Part shown: positions 19,460 to 28,133 of the stretch, in pieces
How the letters are laid out: every line of letters begins with the position of its first letter
How positions within the stretch are numbered: position 1 is the first letter of the stretch
Source: Gemmatimonadota bacterium
GTDB lineage: Bacteria; Latescibacterota; UBA2968; UBA8231
NCBI GenBank assembly: GCA_002712305.1
Contig: PATE01000060.1
Location: 24,707 to 67,571 of the forward strand
Direction: 5' to 3'
Length of the DNA: 42,865 bases
Translations under genes and position numbers: made by a program
Notes under the pieces: model-generated
The model's database searches: none
The model's input: only the letters and a program-made list of their open reading frames with translations
Told to the model about the DNA's origin: nothing

Positions 19460-19957
19460 TCAGTTGCCCTGTGAATCAGGCAAGCGACTGATGAAATCGT
19501 CAGCGATCTTGCGGTTGCGTTCGGCGTCGAGTTCTGCATCGAGAATGGCTCCGGCAGCACCTACCGCCAGATCTGCAACCTCGGCTCGCAACTGAGCCAG
19601 GGCGGCATTCTTCTCGGTCTCAAGGGTCTCGCGGCCCTGATCGATCGCACGCTGCGCCTCAGCCTTCGCATCGTCGACGATCTGCGAACGGACCTTCTCG
19701 GCCGCTTCGCGGGCTTCGCCAACAATCTTACGTGCCTCGGTTTCCGCTTCGTTCAAACGCTTCTCGTGCTCGGCCAACTGGGCCTCGGCCTCGGCGCGTG
19801 CGCGATCTGCCGTCTCGAGAGACTCGCGGATGCTTTTTTCACGTTCGTCGAGCGCCGCCAAAAGTGGCCCCCAGACTTTCGCGCGCAGAATCAGAAACAC
19901 CACAAAAAATGTGATGATCGTCCAGGCGATGGTCCCGGCATGTGGGGTCAACAACAT
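19460..19957 (-). CDS. atpF: ATP synthase b subunit
   Basis: 165 aa stator subunit. One N-terminal transmembrane helix (about residues 8-28, TIAWTIITFFVVFLILRAKV) is followed by the conserved WGPLLAALDEREKSI and a long Ala/Glu/Arg-rich coiled coil to the end. A single b gene is present, so the stator is probably a homodimer. Confidence 0.95.
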   Translation of the reverse strand: MLLTPHAGTIAWTIITFFVVFLILRAKVWGPLLAALDEREKSIRESLETADRARAEAEAQLAEHEKRLNEAETEARKIVGEAREAAEKVRSQIVDDAKAEAQRAIDQGRETLETEKNAALAQLRAEVADLAVGAAGAILDAELDAERNRKIADDFISRLPDSQGN

Positions 19958-20033
19958 GAAGGATCTCCTCGTCGGGTGTCAGATCATGGGAACCCACGAC
20001 CCGTTGGGTCGAAAGGTGCCCTGGATCCGCTCT

Positions 20034-20288
<255 letters not shown>

Positions 20289-20313
20289 TCAAGGTTTTTG
20301 TAGGACTCAGGGT

Positions 20314-21144
20314 TTAGTGATCCGGATGTGCGGCCATGCTGACGAACAATGCCGTCAGCAGCGTGAAGATGAAGGCCTGCACGAAGCCGATGAAAATCTC
20401 AAGCAGATAGAGAGCTGCAGCCAGCAGGACCGACGCGGGCGCCACGTAGTAACTCTTGAGCATGATGATCAGCCCGAGAAACACGAGAATGGCGATATGA
20501 CCGGCAATCATGTTGGCGAAGAGTCGTATGCACAGAGCAAAGGGCTTGGCGATCAGACCGATGATCTCGATGGGGATCATGATGATCAGCAGCGGTGCCG
20601 GCATTCCGCCCGGCACGAGGGCCTTGATATGTCCGATCAGACCGTTGTTCACGATGCCGGCGCCCTGTGTGACGAAGAAGGAGATCAGCGCCAGCGACAG
20701 GGTGACACTGATGTTCCCCGTCGCCGTGGCACTGTAGGGTACCAGACCGAGCAGGTTGCAGTACAGAATGAAGAAGAAGGTCGTCAGCAGGAACGGCATG
20801 TACGTCCGCCCCCCCTCTCCCATGACGGGCACGACCACCTCGTCTCGAATGAACACGACGATGGCCTCGAGGGCGTTGGCCAACCCGCTGGGCACCAGCT
20901 TTGGCCGGCCGAAGCAGGCGATGAGCGTGGTGATCAACAGACCGCTGGCGAGCCACATCCACACCACATGGCGGGTGATGGACATGTCGATACCGAAAAT
21001 GGGTTCGAAAACCGGAAGGTCGAGACGCCCATCGATGATGTGATGAGCGTTCAGAAATGGCACTTCCAGATAGTTGTGATCCAGAATGTGCCCTATGACG
21101 TCTACTTGGCCGTCGGCGTTGGCACCGGCGTTCGCGTCTGCCAT
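20314..21144 (-). CDS. atpB: ATP synthase a subunit
   Basis: 276 aa membrane stator that forms the ion half-channels. The essential arginine lies in ALCIRLFANMIAGHIAIL, and the C-terminal LYLLEIFIGFVQAFIFTLL carries the conserved Glu and Gln. The N-terminal region is long (about 65 residues before the first helix, with HILDHNYLEVPFLNAH), as in Bacteroidetes/Chlorobi-like homologues. A promoter candidate lies 80-110 bases upstream. Confidence 0.95.
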   Translation of the reverse strand: MADANAGANADGQVDVIGHILDHNYLEVPFLNAHHIIDGRLDLPVFEPIFGIDMSITRHVVWMWLASGLLITTLIACFGRPKLVPSGLANALEAIVVFIRDEVVVPVMGEGGRTYMPFLLTTFFFILYCNLLGLVPYSATATGNISVTLSLALISFFVTQGAGIVNNGLIGHIKALVPGGMPAPLLIIMIPIEIIGLIAKPFALCIRLFANMIAGHIAILVFLGLIIMLKSYYVAPASVLLAAALYLLEIFIGFVQAFIFTLLTALFVSMAAHPDH

Positions 21145-21226
21145 CGACTCCTCGGTGGCGTTACAGCTTTATAGAAAAGGCGGAAGGGGGGTTACGCACG
21201 CGCGACAGGCGCCGAACCGGCTCAAG

Positions 21227-21254
21227 AAACTAAGCCAGCCCGATACCTTGTCAA
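21227..21254 (-). promoter_or_regulatory. Promoter candidate upstream of atpB
   Basis: On the minus strand a perfect TTGACA (21254-21249) is followed after 16 bases by TAGTTT (21232-21227). It lies in the 123-base gap between atpI and atpB, the widest gap in the energy block apart from its start, so it could give the structural atp genes their own transcript. Confidence 0.4.
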
Positions 21255-21267
21255 CAGCACAGAAGCC

Positions 21268-21570
21268 TCACGTTTGGGACTGGGTTTGAGCACCACGCCG
21301 ACGGATGACCATGAAGATTTCCACACCCAGAAACCCGAGATAGGAGATGATGAGAGACGTGGCGTAAACCAGAGGATTCACGTCGGTGAATCCGAGCAAC
21401 AGGACACTGCAGCCGATGACCATCAGTAAGCGGATGATCGTGCCGCCAAGGACGGCGGCCACGATCAGTCCAGGGCGAGCTGCGGACCAACGCAGCCCCA
21501 GCAAGGCGATCACGGCACTGATGGCAGCCACACCGATCCCACACAACACGGCAACCCAGGACTCACCCAT
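21268..21570 (-). CDS. atpI: AtpI-like ATP synthase accessory membrane protein
   Basis: About 100 aa with four hydrophobic helices (AVLCGIGVAAISAVIALLG, RPGLIVAAVLGGTIIRLLMV, then two more ending FLGVEIFMVIRRR). Size, topology and its place between atpZ and atpB match subunit I of F-type ATP synthases, an assembly helper for the c ring. Its ATG overlaps the atpZ stop (TGATG). The sequence family is weakly conserved, so the call leans on context. Confidence 0.75.
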   Translation of the reverse strand: MGESWVAVLCGIGVAAISAVIALLGLRWSAARPGLIVAAVLGGTIIRLLMVIGCSVLLLGFTDVNPLVYATSLIISYLGFLGVEIFMVIRRRGAQTQSQT

Positions 21571-21842
21571 CACGATGTGGTCTCCTCTGCATCCTTGATG
21601 TCTGCGTCTTTCTTATTCTGTCCGGACGACGAGTCATCGACAAGCGTCCGGTAGAGGTGATAGAATCCACCGACCGAACCAAAAAGGCATCCCCCGATCA
21701 GGAACCAGGGGGAGGTCTCCCACCGCGCATCGATCCACCAGCCGCCGTAGGCACACAGGGCGATGGTGACGGCAAACTGCAGCCCCGAACCCAAGGAGCC
21801 TGCCTGGGAATAGGGTGACTTCGAGGGAGGCGTTTCGTTCAC
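21570..21842 (-). CDS. atpZ: AtpZ-like ATP synthase accessory membrane protein
   Basis: 90 aa with two transmembrane helices: GSGLQFAVTIALCAYGGWWI and PWFLIGGCLFGSVGGFYHLY. The pattern G-x-G-x-Q then GWWIDxxW...P..L..G..lG..gg...l is that of AtpZ, the partner of AtpI implicated in ATP synthase assembly and Mg2+/Ca2+ supply. The start is GTG at 21842; the frame runs further upstream but that part is the antisense of nuoN. The C-terminus is polar and acidic. Confidence 0.75.
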   Translation of the reverse strand: MNETPPSKSPYSQAGSLGSGLQFAVTIALCAYGGWWIDARWETSPWFLIGGCLFGSVGGFYHLYRTLVDDSSSGQNKKDADIKDAEETTS

Positions 21843-21898
21843 GGTTTCGACTCGACCTTCGTTGTGTGGTCGATGCACAATCCTTGTAGGTAGGCCGC

Positions 21899-23260
21899 TC
21901 AGGGAACAATGTCGCACGCCGCCATCAGATCCACCAGAGCAGCGGGCCACAGGCCGCTCAGCACCAGCACACCCGCCGCGAGCACAAGCACGGCCGTGCG
22001 TTCGGGTCTGGCCGGCGGCGGTGGCTGAGGCGCACGGGGAGCAAACAACACGCGACCACTGGCCGCGACGAACACCCATGCTGTGAGGGCCACATTGACG
22101 GCGGCGATCACGAACACGCCCTCGTCGAACTCGGCCAGATTACTCAGCAGCCTCGTGCGAGCGGCGAAACCAAGCAAGGGCGGAACCCCCGCCAGCGAGA
22201 GCAGACAGACACACACGGCCGCTGCCAGCACAGGACGGCGTGCAGCCAGCCCGGCGGCGGTGATCTGCTCTGCTCGAAACTCCGTTGCTGCGGCCAGACC
22301 CACCAGGGCAAGGGCGGCAACCGTAAGATGCAGCAGATGCGCATCCGGGCCACCCGTGGCACCGATGGCCATCAGGGCGTAGCCGGTGTGAATGATCAGG
22401 GCGAACGCCAGCAGGCGCCGCAGATCGCGCTGCACGAGTCCGAGCAGGTTGCCCAGGGTTGCCCCCAGCAGCCCCACGATGATGAGCAATTTGGGAAGAG
22501 TGGTGAATCCGATCAGGGGATCGGCGATCAGACGGGCCATCACCGCCACGGCTGGCACGACACCGAGACCGAGAATCAGCGTGAGTTCCTGTCCCGGTCG
22601 GCGCGTCAGCGGCGCTAGCCAGCCATGAAAGGGGGCCACACCCGCCCGCAGACAGACGGCGATGGCCAACAGAATTCCGCCGGCCGTCGTGGTCGGACCC
22701 GGTTCCTGACGTCGCAGAGCATCGTAGCTGACGTCGCCTGATCCCAGGGCGAACAGGGCGATACCGATCAGCAGCAGAGCAGCACCCAGTGCATGTGCGG
22801 TCAACCAGCGGGACAGTGGAGGCAGGGGCATGTGTCCCTGGCGCACCGATCGAGCCAACAGAGCAAGGGCGGTGATCTCGAGGCCCGCATAGGTGAGCAA
22901 AAGGTGACGAGACGCGATACAGACAAGGCCACCACCGACTGCGATCAGCAGGAGGGTCGTCTCGGCACCGTCGTCGGCTTCCGGTCGCCGCCCAGCGTCG
23001 AGGGCGGCCATCAGAACGCCAATCGTCAGCAGCAGGACTCGCCACGTCTCGTAATAGGGATCGATCGCCAACCACGGCAACCCGCTGGCGGCACGAGTGC
23101 CCCACATGGCCAGGGCCGCCGTCAGGGGCAGCAGAAGACCGATGAATCCCGCGTGCGCAAAACCACGGCCTTGCCTTCGGGGCCACATCCAGGCATCCAG
23201 TGCAGCCAACACGAAGATCAGCAGCAGCAGCAGCACTTCGGGCAACAGAGGATGGCTCAC
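21899..23260 (-). CDS. NuoN-like, complex I antiporter-like subunit (divergent)
   Basis: 453 aa polytopic membrane protein of the Mrp-antiporter/complex I fold, with about 13 helices. Recognisable family parts are LLLTYAGLEITALALLARS (TM5, Glu128 kept), LRAGVAPFHGWLAPL at residues 204-218 (normally FKxxxxPFHxWxPD) and SLAGVPPLLGFAARTRLL (normally SxxGxPPxxGFxxKxxxx). In this alignment the proton-pathway lysine of TM7 is Arg205 and the TM12 lysine is not at its usual place. The start is GTG, overlapping the nuoM stop by 4 bases. In complex I this subunit would pump protons; whether it does here is doubtful. Confidence 0.8.
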   Translation of the reverse strand: MSHPLLPEVLLLLLIFVLAALDAWMWPRRQGRGFAHAGFIGLLLPLTAALAMWGTRAASGLPWLAIDPYYETWRVLLLTIGVLMAALDAGRRPEADDGAETTLLLIAVGGGLVCIASRHLLLTYAGLEITALALLARSVRQGHMPLPPLSRWLTAHALGAALLLIGIALFALGSGDVSYDALRRQEPGPTTTAGGILLAIAVCLRAGVAPFHGWLAPLTRRPGQELTLILGLGVVPAVAVMARLIADPLIGFTTLPKLLIIVGLLGATLGNLLGLVQRDLRRLLAFALIIHTGYALMAIGATGGPDAHLLHLTVAALALVGLAAATEFRAEQITAAGLAARRPVLAAAVCVCLLSLAGVPPLLGFAARTRLLSNLAEFDEGVFVIAAVNVALTAWVFVAASGRVLFAPRAPQPPPPARPERTAVLVLAAGVLVLSGLWPAALVDLMAACDIVP

Positions 23261-24792
23261 GGCGCGTCCTCCGGGTCGTCCACGGGCTGCTCATCCATGG
23301 GTTGGTGTGTTGCCTCTGTCGGCAGAGGAGCATCAGCAAGGATTCGCTTCACATCGGAAACGACCCAATCGGCCACAGGGGCGGGTTGCCACCCGGTGGC
23401 CAGCGCGACACCGACGGCGACGATCAGCCCGAGTCGCAGGGGCCAGGGCATCGTCGTTGTTTGCTCGCGATGGGCAATGCCTGAAACGGGGGCCAACAGC
23501 ACACCCACGAGAGCGACGCTGGCGAGCAGGCATGCCCACACGGGCCACGCTGTGGGGCCTACCGGCGACCCAACCACCGATCCGATCGCGTGAGACCCCC
23601 CGGTCAACAGGGGCAACAACCCTGCGAAACCGCCAAAGCCGGCAACGGCGGTCAGGGCCAGGACCGACACGCCCCACCACAGAGCCAGGCCTCGGCCACC
23701 GGTCTCGGCGGGTAGCCAACAAACCAGGCAAAGAGTCGACGCACGCGGCAGACCCAGGGCAGCGCACAACAGCAGGGCACCCGACGTGGCCGCCAGATCG
23801 ACCGAACCCAGTCCGACCGCCACAAGTCCTGCCAGGCCGACGCATGCCCAGCGAAGCCGATCGCCCAGATCCCGCTGAATGGCGGCGACAGCCACCGCGA
23901 TCAGGGCGGACAGACCACCCCAGATCCGAAGCAGAGCCGCCACATCGTCGAACAGGTCGACACTCAGCGGCAGACCAAGACGCAGCCATCCACTGACACC
24001 GAGGATCGTCCACAGCCCACCCGTCAGCAGGATGCCGCTGTAGGCGGCCCCCTCGCCGCAGCTATGGGTCTGCCAGCGGTGTAGCGGCACCAGAGGCAGA
24101 TGCAGGATGAGGAACAGCGTCAGCAACACGACGGCCCCACTGGGGATGACGTTGATCACGAGGGCATCCACCGACGCGGACAGTCCGTCGCTGGCCGAAC
24201 GGCACCAGATCGCGGCCATCCACAGACAACCGGAAGCCAGCAGTCCAGGCACGAGAAAGGAGAGGGCCGCCGGCCGCCGGGGCCGGGCATCGGCTCCCAT
24301 GTGAATCACCAACGCCAGCACCAGGGCCGTCGTGCCGTGACACGCCGCGGCCAGGACCAGATCGCGGGAAAGCAGGAAACCCGCCGCCGCAGCACTGACA
24401 CCGAAGATCCCCGTCTGTCGCAGACCGGCACGGCTCGGACCATCGACCAGATCCGTCAACAGTGCCAGCAGGCTGATCACCGACAACAAAAGCAGGGCGT
24501 AGAGATTCAGACCGTCCACGGCCAAGCGCGTCGGCGGCTCGACGGTGGACATCCAAGGGAGCGCTGTTTCCAGTTGCGCAATCGTGAGGGGCCCAGCAGC
24601 GGCCCTCTCGGAAGGAGGCGTATCGAAAACGGACACCACCCCCAACACGAGTACCACCTGGCCAAGAGCCAGCAGCACGCCCATCCATCTTCGTACCGTG
24701 GGCCAGGCCGACGTCAGCAACGTCAGCAGAGCTGCCACGGCGGGCAGCCCGATCACGGCGATCACCAGGGCAGGTGTATCCAGACCACTCAC
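23257..24792 (-). CDS. NuoM-like, complex I antiporter-like subunit (very divergent)
   Basis: 511 aa, about 14 helices. The fold is recognised from order and from LAVDGLNLYALLLLSVISLL (normally GxDGxSLxxxxLxxxL) and LHLPLVPLHRWQTHS (normally KxPxxPxHxWLPDAH). The TM5 glutamate position is His152 (AAACHGTTALVLAL) and the TM7 lysine position is His231. The WLPDAH segment is replaced by WQTHSCGEGAAYSG. Start GTG at 24792, giving a GTGA overlap with the nuoL stop; the open frame upstream is antisense of nuoL. The C-terminus is hydrophilic and acidic (MDEQPVDDPEDAP). Confidence 0.7.
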   Translation of the reverse strand: MSGLDTPALVIAVIGLPAVAALLTLLTSAWPTVRRWMGVLLALGQVVLVLGVVSVFDTPPSERAAAGPLTIAQLETALPWMSTVEPPTRLAVDGLNLYALLLLSVISLLALLTDLVDGPSRAGLRQTGIFGVSAAAAGFLLSRDLVLAAACHGTTALVLALVIHMGADARPRRPAALSFLVPGLLASGCLWMAAIWCRSASDGLSASVDALVINVIPSGAVVLLTLFLILHLPLVPLHRWQTHSCGEGAAYSGILLTGGLWTILGVSGWLRLGLPLSVDLFDDVAALLRIWGGLSALIAVAVAAIQRDLGDRLRWACVGLAGLVAVGLGSVDLAATSGALLLCAALGLPRASTLCLVCWLPAETGGRGLALWWGVSVLALTAVAGFGGFAGLLPLLTGGSHAIGSVVGSPVGPTAWPVWACLLASVALVGVLLAPVSGIAHREQTTTMPWPLRLGLIVAVGVALATGWQPAPVADWVVSDVKRILADAPLPTEATHQPMDEQPVDDPEDAP

Positions 24793-26504
24793 AGTCGCCC
24801 TCCGAGGATCGCCGCCACCATAGCTACCGTCGTGAGCACCGCCCACCAAAGGGGACGACTCTCGACCCAGGTCACACCCCAGCCGACCCCTCGACACACC
24901 AGCACCAGGACCCCCGGCACCAGTGATACGATGTCCACCAACCACGCCAGCTGGCGCAGACCGCCTGTGACGCCCCTGAACCGTCGGTTTGAAAGAGCCA
25001 GACCGTCGCCGACGAACTGTCGCAGTGGAGAGGCAGACAGCTCCGGATCGACATCAGGCCGCCGTCGTCCCACCCAACCGGTCACCAGCAGCAGCACCAG
25101 ACCGAGGGCGGCCACTGTCCCCAAAGCCGGTGTGGAGGGCAGGTGTTGCGTGAGAAGCAAGGTCAGTGGCCAGAGCCCGCCGATGACGGCGCTGAAGATC
25201 ACCGTGGCCACCACGGGCGACGGAACGGCCGTCTGCTCCTGAGGAGCCAGGACGCTGTGTCGCGGCGATCCGAGAAAGGGCCAGAGCCCCAGGCGCAGGG
25301 CGGGAACGACAACAAGCGCAGGCAACAGGGCGAGCATAGCGAACTCAGGTGTCGCCGGTGGTTGCGTAGCCAATAGGTGCCCATGGAGGATGAACAGTCC
25401 CCATGGCGGCAGTCCGGCCACACCCACAGCGGCGAGCACACTCATCCAACAGGCGACGGGAAGCGACGCCGCCAGCCCTCCCCACCGATTTGCGTCGGCC
25501 GTGTCGCCAAGGGCCGCGTCCACCACATCCACCGCCCACGCGGCGGCGGGCCGAACCAACGCCAGACACACCCAGACCCCGGCGGCGATGACGGCGGGGG
25601 TACTCAGCGTGAGGGCCACGGCAAAAGCCAACTGGCTGGACCACGCCCACAGTTGAGCCCGCCGCAGATCTGTGCTGGCCAAACTCAAGATGGCGGCGGC
25701 AAGGGCGGGCAGGATGAACCCGAAACCCACCGTTGAAGATCCTGTCCAGTCTCCCATCTCGACGACGCGCAACACGAGCCCACCGGCAGCCAGAAGCAGC
25801 AGCCCGCTGATGTGGGCTCGCACAGCGGCAGGCAGCGACACGATCGGCAGCAGAGAACGGTGGAAGGGGAACCCTCCCGACAGCGCCAGGGCAGCCAGAA
25901 GCACCAGACCCGCAACCCAGGTGACCGAATCAGTACCAGTGACCTCGCCAAACAGGCGCACCTGCCAGCCACCGGCGATCAGGGCAGCCAGCAGCAGCGC
26001 ACCGGCGGCGATCCGGTGGGCCACGAGCAGTCCCAGAATGCTCGCCCGTCTCTGCAGGACCAACAACAGGACACTCAGCAGCAACCATTCGAGCGCGGCC
26101 AGTCGAAGGAGCAGATGGTTGCCGACTACCACCACGTGAGCGGCGGTGCTGGCCCCAAAGAGCATTCCTGCATCGAGGCGTGTCGTGGCCGGCGGCAGAG
26201 CCACACGTGTGACCAGCGTCAACAGAGCGATGGCTCCAATCAGCAGCGCCGACTCGGGGCCGATGTAAACATTGGCCAGGATCGCCGAGCCTCGTCCCGG
26301 AATCGTCAGCCACCCGAACCCACTCGAAGACAACGTTCCGGAGGTGGCAACATATCCGGCGGCGGAGCCGACGAGGGCAGCCCCCAGCAGGATCGACTGG
26401 ATCACCCGACGAGGTCCGTCGGCGGATACGGGGACGAGGGCGGCCAGCAAGGTTGTAGCGCAGACACCGATCGGCAGCAGCGGCCCCATCTGCGTCAGCG
26501 TCAC
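24789..26504 (-). CDS. NuoL-like, complex I antiporter-like subunit (divergent)
   Basis: 571 aa, about 15 helices, shorter than the usual 610-700. LRLAALEWLLLSVLLLVLQR (TM5) keeps Glu139. The TM7 segment LALSGGFPFHRSLLP (residues 206-220) stands where KSAQxPxHxWLPDAM is expected; the lysine is Leu208. The segment GLPPWGLFILHGHLL stands where GFFSKDxIL is expected. A long C-terminal tail ends in two helices (LVPGVLVLVCRGVGWGVTW, WWAVLTTVAMVAAILGG), consistent with the NuoL lateral-helix region in shortened form. Start GTG with a 4-base overlap with nuoK. Confidence 0.72.
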   Translation of the reverse strand: MTLTQMGPLLPIGVCATTLLAALVPVSADGPRRVIQSILLGAALVGSAAGYVATSGTLSSSGFGWLTIPGRGSAILANVYIGPESALLIGAIALLTLVTRVALPPATTRLDAGMLFGASTAAHVVVVGNHLLLRLAALEWLLLSVLLLVLQRRASILGLLVAHRIAAGALLLAALIAGGWQVRLFGEVTGTDSVTWVAGLVLLAALALSGGFPFHRSLLPIVSLPAAVRAHISGLLLLAAGGLVLRVVEMGDWTGSSTVGFGFILPALAAAILSLASTDLRRAQLWAWSSQLAFAVALTLSTPAVIAAGVWVCLALVRPAAAWAVDVVDAALGDTADANRWGGLAASLPVACWMSVLAAVGVAGLPPWGLFILHGHLLATQPPATPEFAMLALLPALVVVPALRLGLWPFLGSPRHSVLAPQEQTAVPSPVVATVIFSAVIGGLWPLTLLLTQHLPSTPALGTVAALGLVLLLVTGWVGRRRPDVDPELSASPLRQFVGDGLALSNRRFRGVTGGLRQLAWLVDIVSLVPGVLVLVCRGVGWGVTWVESRPLWWAVLTTVAMVAAILGGRL

Positions 26505-26773
26505 GGGGGTGGCTCCACGGGTTGTTCAGCTGACGTCACGTCCTGTGCCAATCGCAGGGCGACGAGACTGATCAGCAGGCCGAACACCAGCGCCAGAACC
26601 CCAAGATCCCCCTGCCCCGCCGCGGCCAGGGCGCGCACGGCACCCAGTGTCAGCAACTGCGTGCCGATCAGCAGACTCAGTCGATGGCGCGACGCGAGGA
26701 GGGTGACGAGTCCTGCACCGAGCAGGACTGCCACACCCACAATGGGCTCGGCAGCGAGCAACGGCGTGCTCAT
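26501..26773 (-). CDS. NuoK-like membrane subunit lacking both conserved glutamates
   Basis: 90 aa with three helices, the topology and size of NuoK (about 100 aa). The phrase ASRHRLSLLIGTQLLTLGAV (residues 27-46) corresponds to the NuoK segment RRNLxxxLxxIELMLNAxN; the conserved Glu36 is Gln39. In the third helix ALVFGLLISLVALRLA takes the place of AAAEAAIGLA, so the second Glu is absent. The ATG at 26773 overlaps the nuoJ stop by 4 bases (ATGA). Confidence 0.7.
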   Translation of the reverse strand: MSTPLLAAEPIVGVAVLLGAGLVTLLASRHRLSLLIGTQLLTLGAVRALAAAGQGDLGVLALVFGLLISLVALRLAQDVTSAEQPVEPPP

Positions 26774-27210
26774 TGGCGTCGCCCCTCGCGGATGCGCACA
26801 GCGAGTGTCGTGCCGATCAGCAGTGTCACGGCACTGATCAGAACCAGCAGGCCCGTCGTCGGCCATCGATCCTGCCCGGGCGGCTCGGCGGTCTCGAAGG
26901 TCGGTGCCATACCTACGATGAACAGGAGTGCCACGACGAGACCCAGAATCAGCGCCGGCAATGGGACACGCACCTCGATCTCAGCGTCGTGTCGGCGTAG
27001 ATGCGAGTACGCCACGGGACCGATCACCGCCAGATACAGCACCAGCGTCGCTGCCAGAATCGGATCGTCCACCGCAAGCCGAGCCGCCAGCAATACCCCG
27101 ACTCTGAGCGCGGCGAAGAGACTCCGATGGGCGAGGACCTCACTCATGGCCTTGAGAGCGGCCAGAACGATCCCCAGGGTGAGCACCAGACTCAGCACAG
27201 TGGCCGTCAT
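26770..27210 (-). CDS. NuoJ-like membrane subunit
   Basis: 146 aa with about five helices. The helix TLVLYLAVIGPVAYSHLR would match the NuoJ TM3 segment VYVGAVMVLFLFVVMM that bears the pi-bulge; the flexible Gly pattern is reduced. Position between nuoH and nuoK and 4-base overlaps on both sides are the main evidence, because the sequence is divergent. The ATG at 27210 is chosen for its overlap with the nuoH stop. Confidence 0.6.
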   Translation of the reverse strand: MTATVLSLVLTLGIVLAALKAMSEVLAHRSLFAALRVGVLLAARLAVDDPILAATLVLYLAVIGPVAYSHLRRHDAEIEVRVPLPALILGLVVALLFIVGMAPTFETAEPPGQDRWPTTGLLVLISAVTLLIGTTLAVRIREGRRQ

Positions 27211-28133
27211 CCGGGCCACCTTCCGGTCATCTGCAGAACGGACATGCCCATTTCGAAGACGGCCAGCGGCAGCAGGCCACCCCACGCGAAGTGGCGCAGC
27301 CGCCGCGGCGTGGGATCCCCAAAGAGACCGATGCAGACCCACCGCGAGAAGAAGACCCCTCCCAGCAGGGCCAGCAGCAAGACAAACAGCGCCACTTCGA
27401 TCGGTCGTACCGGTAGCTGTGGCAGGATTCCCGACACGATGATGGCCATCAGTACCAGTGCCGTCACGACGAGGTGAGACGCCATGCGTGCCAGCAGGTC
27501 CGCCGATGCCCCCGTTGTGGCGACACTGCCACGGTGCCGGGACACCGCATCAAGGCGACGGCAGAGCCCGGCACTGAGCAGCAGCCCCATGGCGGCCACG
27601 GGATGAACGCCCTGCGGCGCAAGCCCAACACCGAACAGCAGTATGAGAAGCGCCACCCACAGGCCAAGCCACGGCGTAAGACTCGCCATGAGGTGACGAC
27701 GTGCACTCGGGTCGGTGCCCGGTGGTTCGGCCCACATGGACGGCAGACTCCAGCGATGGGCGAGGGTTGCCGCCAGCAGCAGCCCGAACCACCACAGAAT
27801 CTGTTCGGGAGATCGCGCGATGGCGCCGCCGAAACGGCTGCCCACAACTGCGTGCAGCAGAATCGTCACCAGCATCAGCGCCGGCAGCAGACTTAGCGAG
27901 GCGATCAGCGTCGGCCACAGGCGTGGTACCGGCGCCCGCGCCAGATCGGCCACGATCCGCGCCACCGATCCGAGCAGGCCATGCCGAGGACGCCGACGTC
28001 CTTCCATGCGGGCTCGCGTGCGGCGATCCATCCAAGCCGTCAGCGCTGCGAGGATCAGAGCCCCCAGCGTCAGGGTCGTGCCGCGGAGCCAGCCCTCGGC
28101 CAGGATCGTCGGTCCCTGTGGCCATTCGGTCAT
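27207..28133 (-). CDS. NuoH-like membrane subunit without the acidic quinone loop
   Basis: 308 aa, about eight helices. RRPRHGLLGSVARIVADLA (residues 47-65) resembles the NuoH segment RVGPxGLLQPxADxxKL, and the C-terminal TPRRLRHFAWGGLLPLAVFE resembles PRxRxDQLMxxxWKxLLPxxL. The signature RxPFDLPExExELVxGxxxEY loop, which lines the quinone channel in real complex I, is not present between these landmarks. The ATG at 28133 overlaps nuoG's stop by 4 bases. Identification is by the two landmarks plus order. Confidence 0.68.
   Translation of the reverse strand: MTEWPQGPTILAEGWLRGTTLTLGALILAALTAWMDRRTRARMEGRRRPRHGLLGSVARIVADLARAPVPRLWPTLIASLSLLPALMLVTILLHAVVGSRFGGAIARSPEQILWWFGLLLAATLAHRWSLPSMWAEPPGTDPSARRHLMASLTPWLGLWVALLILLFGVGLAPQGVHPVAAMGLLLSAGLCRRLDAVSRHRGSVATTGASADLLARMASHLVVTALVLMAIIVSGILPQLPVRPIEVALFVLLLALLGGVFFSRWVCIGLFGDPTPRRLRHFAWGGLLPLAVFEMGMSVLQMTGRWPG

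Noticed and set aside
24100-25242. Plus-strand frame of 380 codons opposite nuoM and nuoL
   Set aside because: Polar, repeat-like composition that is the reverse complement of hydrophobic codons; no motif.
21899-26773. Mrp-type Na+/H+ antiporter or hydrogenase-4 membrane arm instead of complex I
   Set aside because: NuoE, F, G, D and H homologues in the same overlapping series fit complex I better; no MrpE/F/G and no hydrogenase small subunit is present.
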